Source: DATDTB01 sp035291025 (lineage in GTDB: Archaea > Iainarchaeota > Iainarchaeia > JAFGOX01 > DATDTB01). From it: 12,408 nucleotides of DNA. The stretch is taken from positions 1-12,408 of the forward strand of contig DATDTB010000011.1 of NCBI GenBank assembly GCA_035291025.1, written 5' to 3'. The notes under the pieces are model-generated. The model was not told the origin of the DNA and made no database searches. It saw only the letters and a program-made list of their open reading frames with translations. Positions 11,398 to 12,408 of the stretch are shown here, piece by piece (within the stretch, counting starts at the first letter, position 1; every line of letters starts with the position of its first letter). The position numbers and the translations under genes are program-made.

Positions 11398-12408
11398 ATG
11401 TCATCCGTTGGAATAACTGGGTACGGCGCGTACGTGCCAATGTACCGCGTCAAAGTGGAAGAGATCGCGAAGGTCTGGGGCCGCGACGGCGAGTCAGTCC
11501 GTGATGGCCTTTTTTTGCACGAGAAAAGCGTCCCGGCCATGGACGAGGACACTGCCACGATTTCAATCCACGCGGCCAAGAACGCCTTGAAGCACGCGGG
11601 TTTGAAGGGCGGGGACATTGGTGCGGTGTACGTCGGCTCCGAGTCCCACCCGTATGCAGTAAAGCCGACTGCTGTGACTGTTGCGGAGGCGATTGGCTCC
11701 ACCCCCAACGTCATGGCTGCTGACTACGAGTTCGCGTGCAAGGCAGGAACTGCCGCCATACAGAACTGCATGGGCTTAGTCAAGGCTGGGTACATTGAAC
11801 ACGGCATGGCTATTGGAGCTGACACTTCCCAGGGGCGCCCCGGGGACGTTTTGGAGTACAGTGCTTCCGCTGGCGGCGGCGCATTCGTTATTGGAAAAAA
11901 GGAATTGATTGCGGAAATAACCCACACGGTTTCCTTCACTTCGGACACGCCCGACTTTTGGCGCCGGGAAGGCGAGCAATACCCAAGGCACGGGGCGCGC
12001 TTCACGGGCGAGCCGGCTTACTTCAAGCACGTGGTCAACTGCACCAAGAACTTGTTCAAGGCCTCGGGGTTGAACGCGGGCGACTTTGACTACGCTGTGT
12101 TCCACCAGCCCAATGGCAAGTTCCCGTTGAAGGCCGCCAAAGAGCTGGGTTTTCCAAAGGAAAAAGTGATGACTGGGCTGTTGACGCCGTGGATTGGCAA
12201 CACGTATTCGGGCGCGAGCATGGTTGGGCTTGCTGCTGTTTTAGACGTTGCCAAGCCGGGCCAGAAGATAATGGTGACAAGCTTTGGTTCGGGCGCGGGA
12301 AGCGATTCCTTTGCGCTGGAAGTAAAGGACGCCATTGACTCGAAGCGGGGCAACGTCACCCCGGTAAAGAAGTACGTTGACCGAAAGAAGTACTTGAGTT
12401 ACGGCGAG
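11398..12408 (+). CDS. Hydroxymethylglutaryl-CoA synthase (3' end off the window)
   Basis: This enzyme condenses acetyl-CoA with acetoacetyl-CoA to HMG-CoA, the committed step toward mevalonate and archaeal isoprenoid lipids. The 337 codons to the window edge contain the whole catalytic set: E82 in GSESHPYAVKPT, nucleophile C114 in YEFACKAGTAA, and H236 in FHQPNGKFP. The GNTYSGAS and SFGSGAGSDSF loops typical of the thiolase fold are also present. Family length is about 345-350 aa, so perhaps ten residues are missing. In archaea it is usually followed by a thiolase and a DUF35 protein that channel acetoacetyl-CoA, which would lie just past the right edge. ATG 11398 has GTGGT about 10 nt upstream. 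The 155-nt gap before it holds T runs from the HAMP gene and a possible TATA (TTTTTAAC, 11283-11290). Confidence 0.95.
   Translation, partial: MSSVGITGYGAYVPMYRVKVEEIAKVWGRDGESVRDGLFLHEKSVPAMDEDTATISIHAAKNALKHAGLKGGDIGAVYVGSESHPYAVKPTAVTVAEAIGSTPNVMAADYEFACKAGTAAIQNCMGLVKAGYIEHGMAIGADTSQGRPGDVLEYSASAGGGAFVIGKKELIAEITHTVSFTSDTPDFWRREGEQYPRHGARFTGEPAYFKHVVNCTKNLFKASGLNAGDFDYAVFHQPNGKFPLKAAKELGFPKEKVMTGLLTPWIGNTYSGASMVGLAAVLDVAKPGQKIMVTSFGSGAGSDSFALEVKDAIDSKRGNVTPVKKYVDRKKYLSYGE

Noticed and set aside
1..12408. CRISPR array, insertion sequence, rRNA or phage structural genes
   Set aside because: No regularly spaced repeats, transposase, integrase, rRNA segment or phage structural motif was seen on either strand.

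Overview
The window is archaeal. It carries an Orc1/Cdc6 replication initiator, a NucS/EndoMS-type endonuclease, an HMG-CoA synthase of the archaeal mevalonate pathway, an archaeal-type initiator tRNA (A1-U72 pair, GGG:CCC anticodon stem), and a tRNA-Trp with an intron at 37/38 flanked by a bulge-helix-bulge. TATA-like boxes 27-31 nt before several start codons, frequent TTG/GTG starts, and SD sequences of the GGAGGTGA/GGTG type fit this. The mix of small proteins, half-size MFS protein, cupredoxin-Cys-rich surface protein and type II toxin-antitoxin modules resembles DPANN-like or small-genome euryarchaeal lineages (for example Diapherotrites or Micrarchaeota). That lineage guess is inference only.

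Layout, left to right. (1) 1-1840, minus strand: a novel basic protein followed by orc1/cdc6, which runs off the left edge. (2) 1979-2053, plus: initiator tRNA-Met. (3) 2116-3708, plus: a secreted cupredoxin fused to a large Cys/His-rich repeat domain. (4) 3771-5439, minus: Nudix hydrolase, tRNA-Pro(GGG), half-size MFS protein and JAMM metalloprotease. (5) 5569-6273, plus: an AT-rich promoter with an inverted repeat, a winged-helix antitoxin-like gene, and a RelE-like toxin gene interrupted by an in-frame TGA. (6) 6275-9596, minus: nucS, an NAD-dependent epimerase/dehydratase, a TfoX-N protein, and a lipoprotein with two Cys-rich repeats plus an HExxH metallopeptidase-like domain. (7) 9664-10513, minus: a tRNA 3'-end remnant beside a PIN (DUF3368-like)/UPF0175 toxin-antitoxin pair in toxin-first order. 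(8) 10585-10747, minus: tRNA-Trp with an 86-nt intron and encoded CCA. (9) 10823-11242, plus: a two-TM protein ending in a HAMP domain. (10) 11398-right edge, plus: HMG-CoA synthase.

Information processing (Orc1/Cdc6, NucS, three tRNAs), lipid precursor synthesis (HMGS) and surface proteins (cupredoxin, lipoprotein, HAMP) are interleaved with two TA modules. One TA module looks decayed, and the other lies between an intact tRNA gene and a tRNA fragment, which hints at past integration. The most unusual items are the cupredoxin/Cys-repeat fusion, the duplicated Cys module on the lipoprotein zincin, the TGA-broken toxin, and the tRNA remnant. No CRISPR array, insertion sequence or rRNA was seen. 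No gene-free stretch exceeds about 210 bases.
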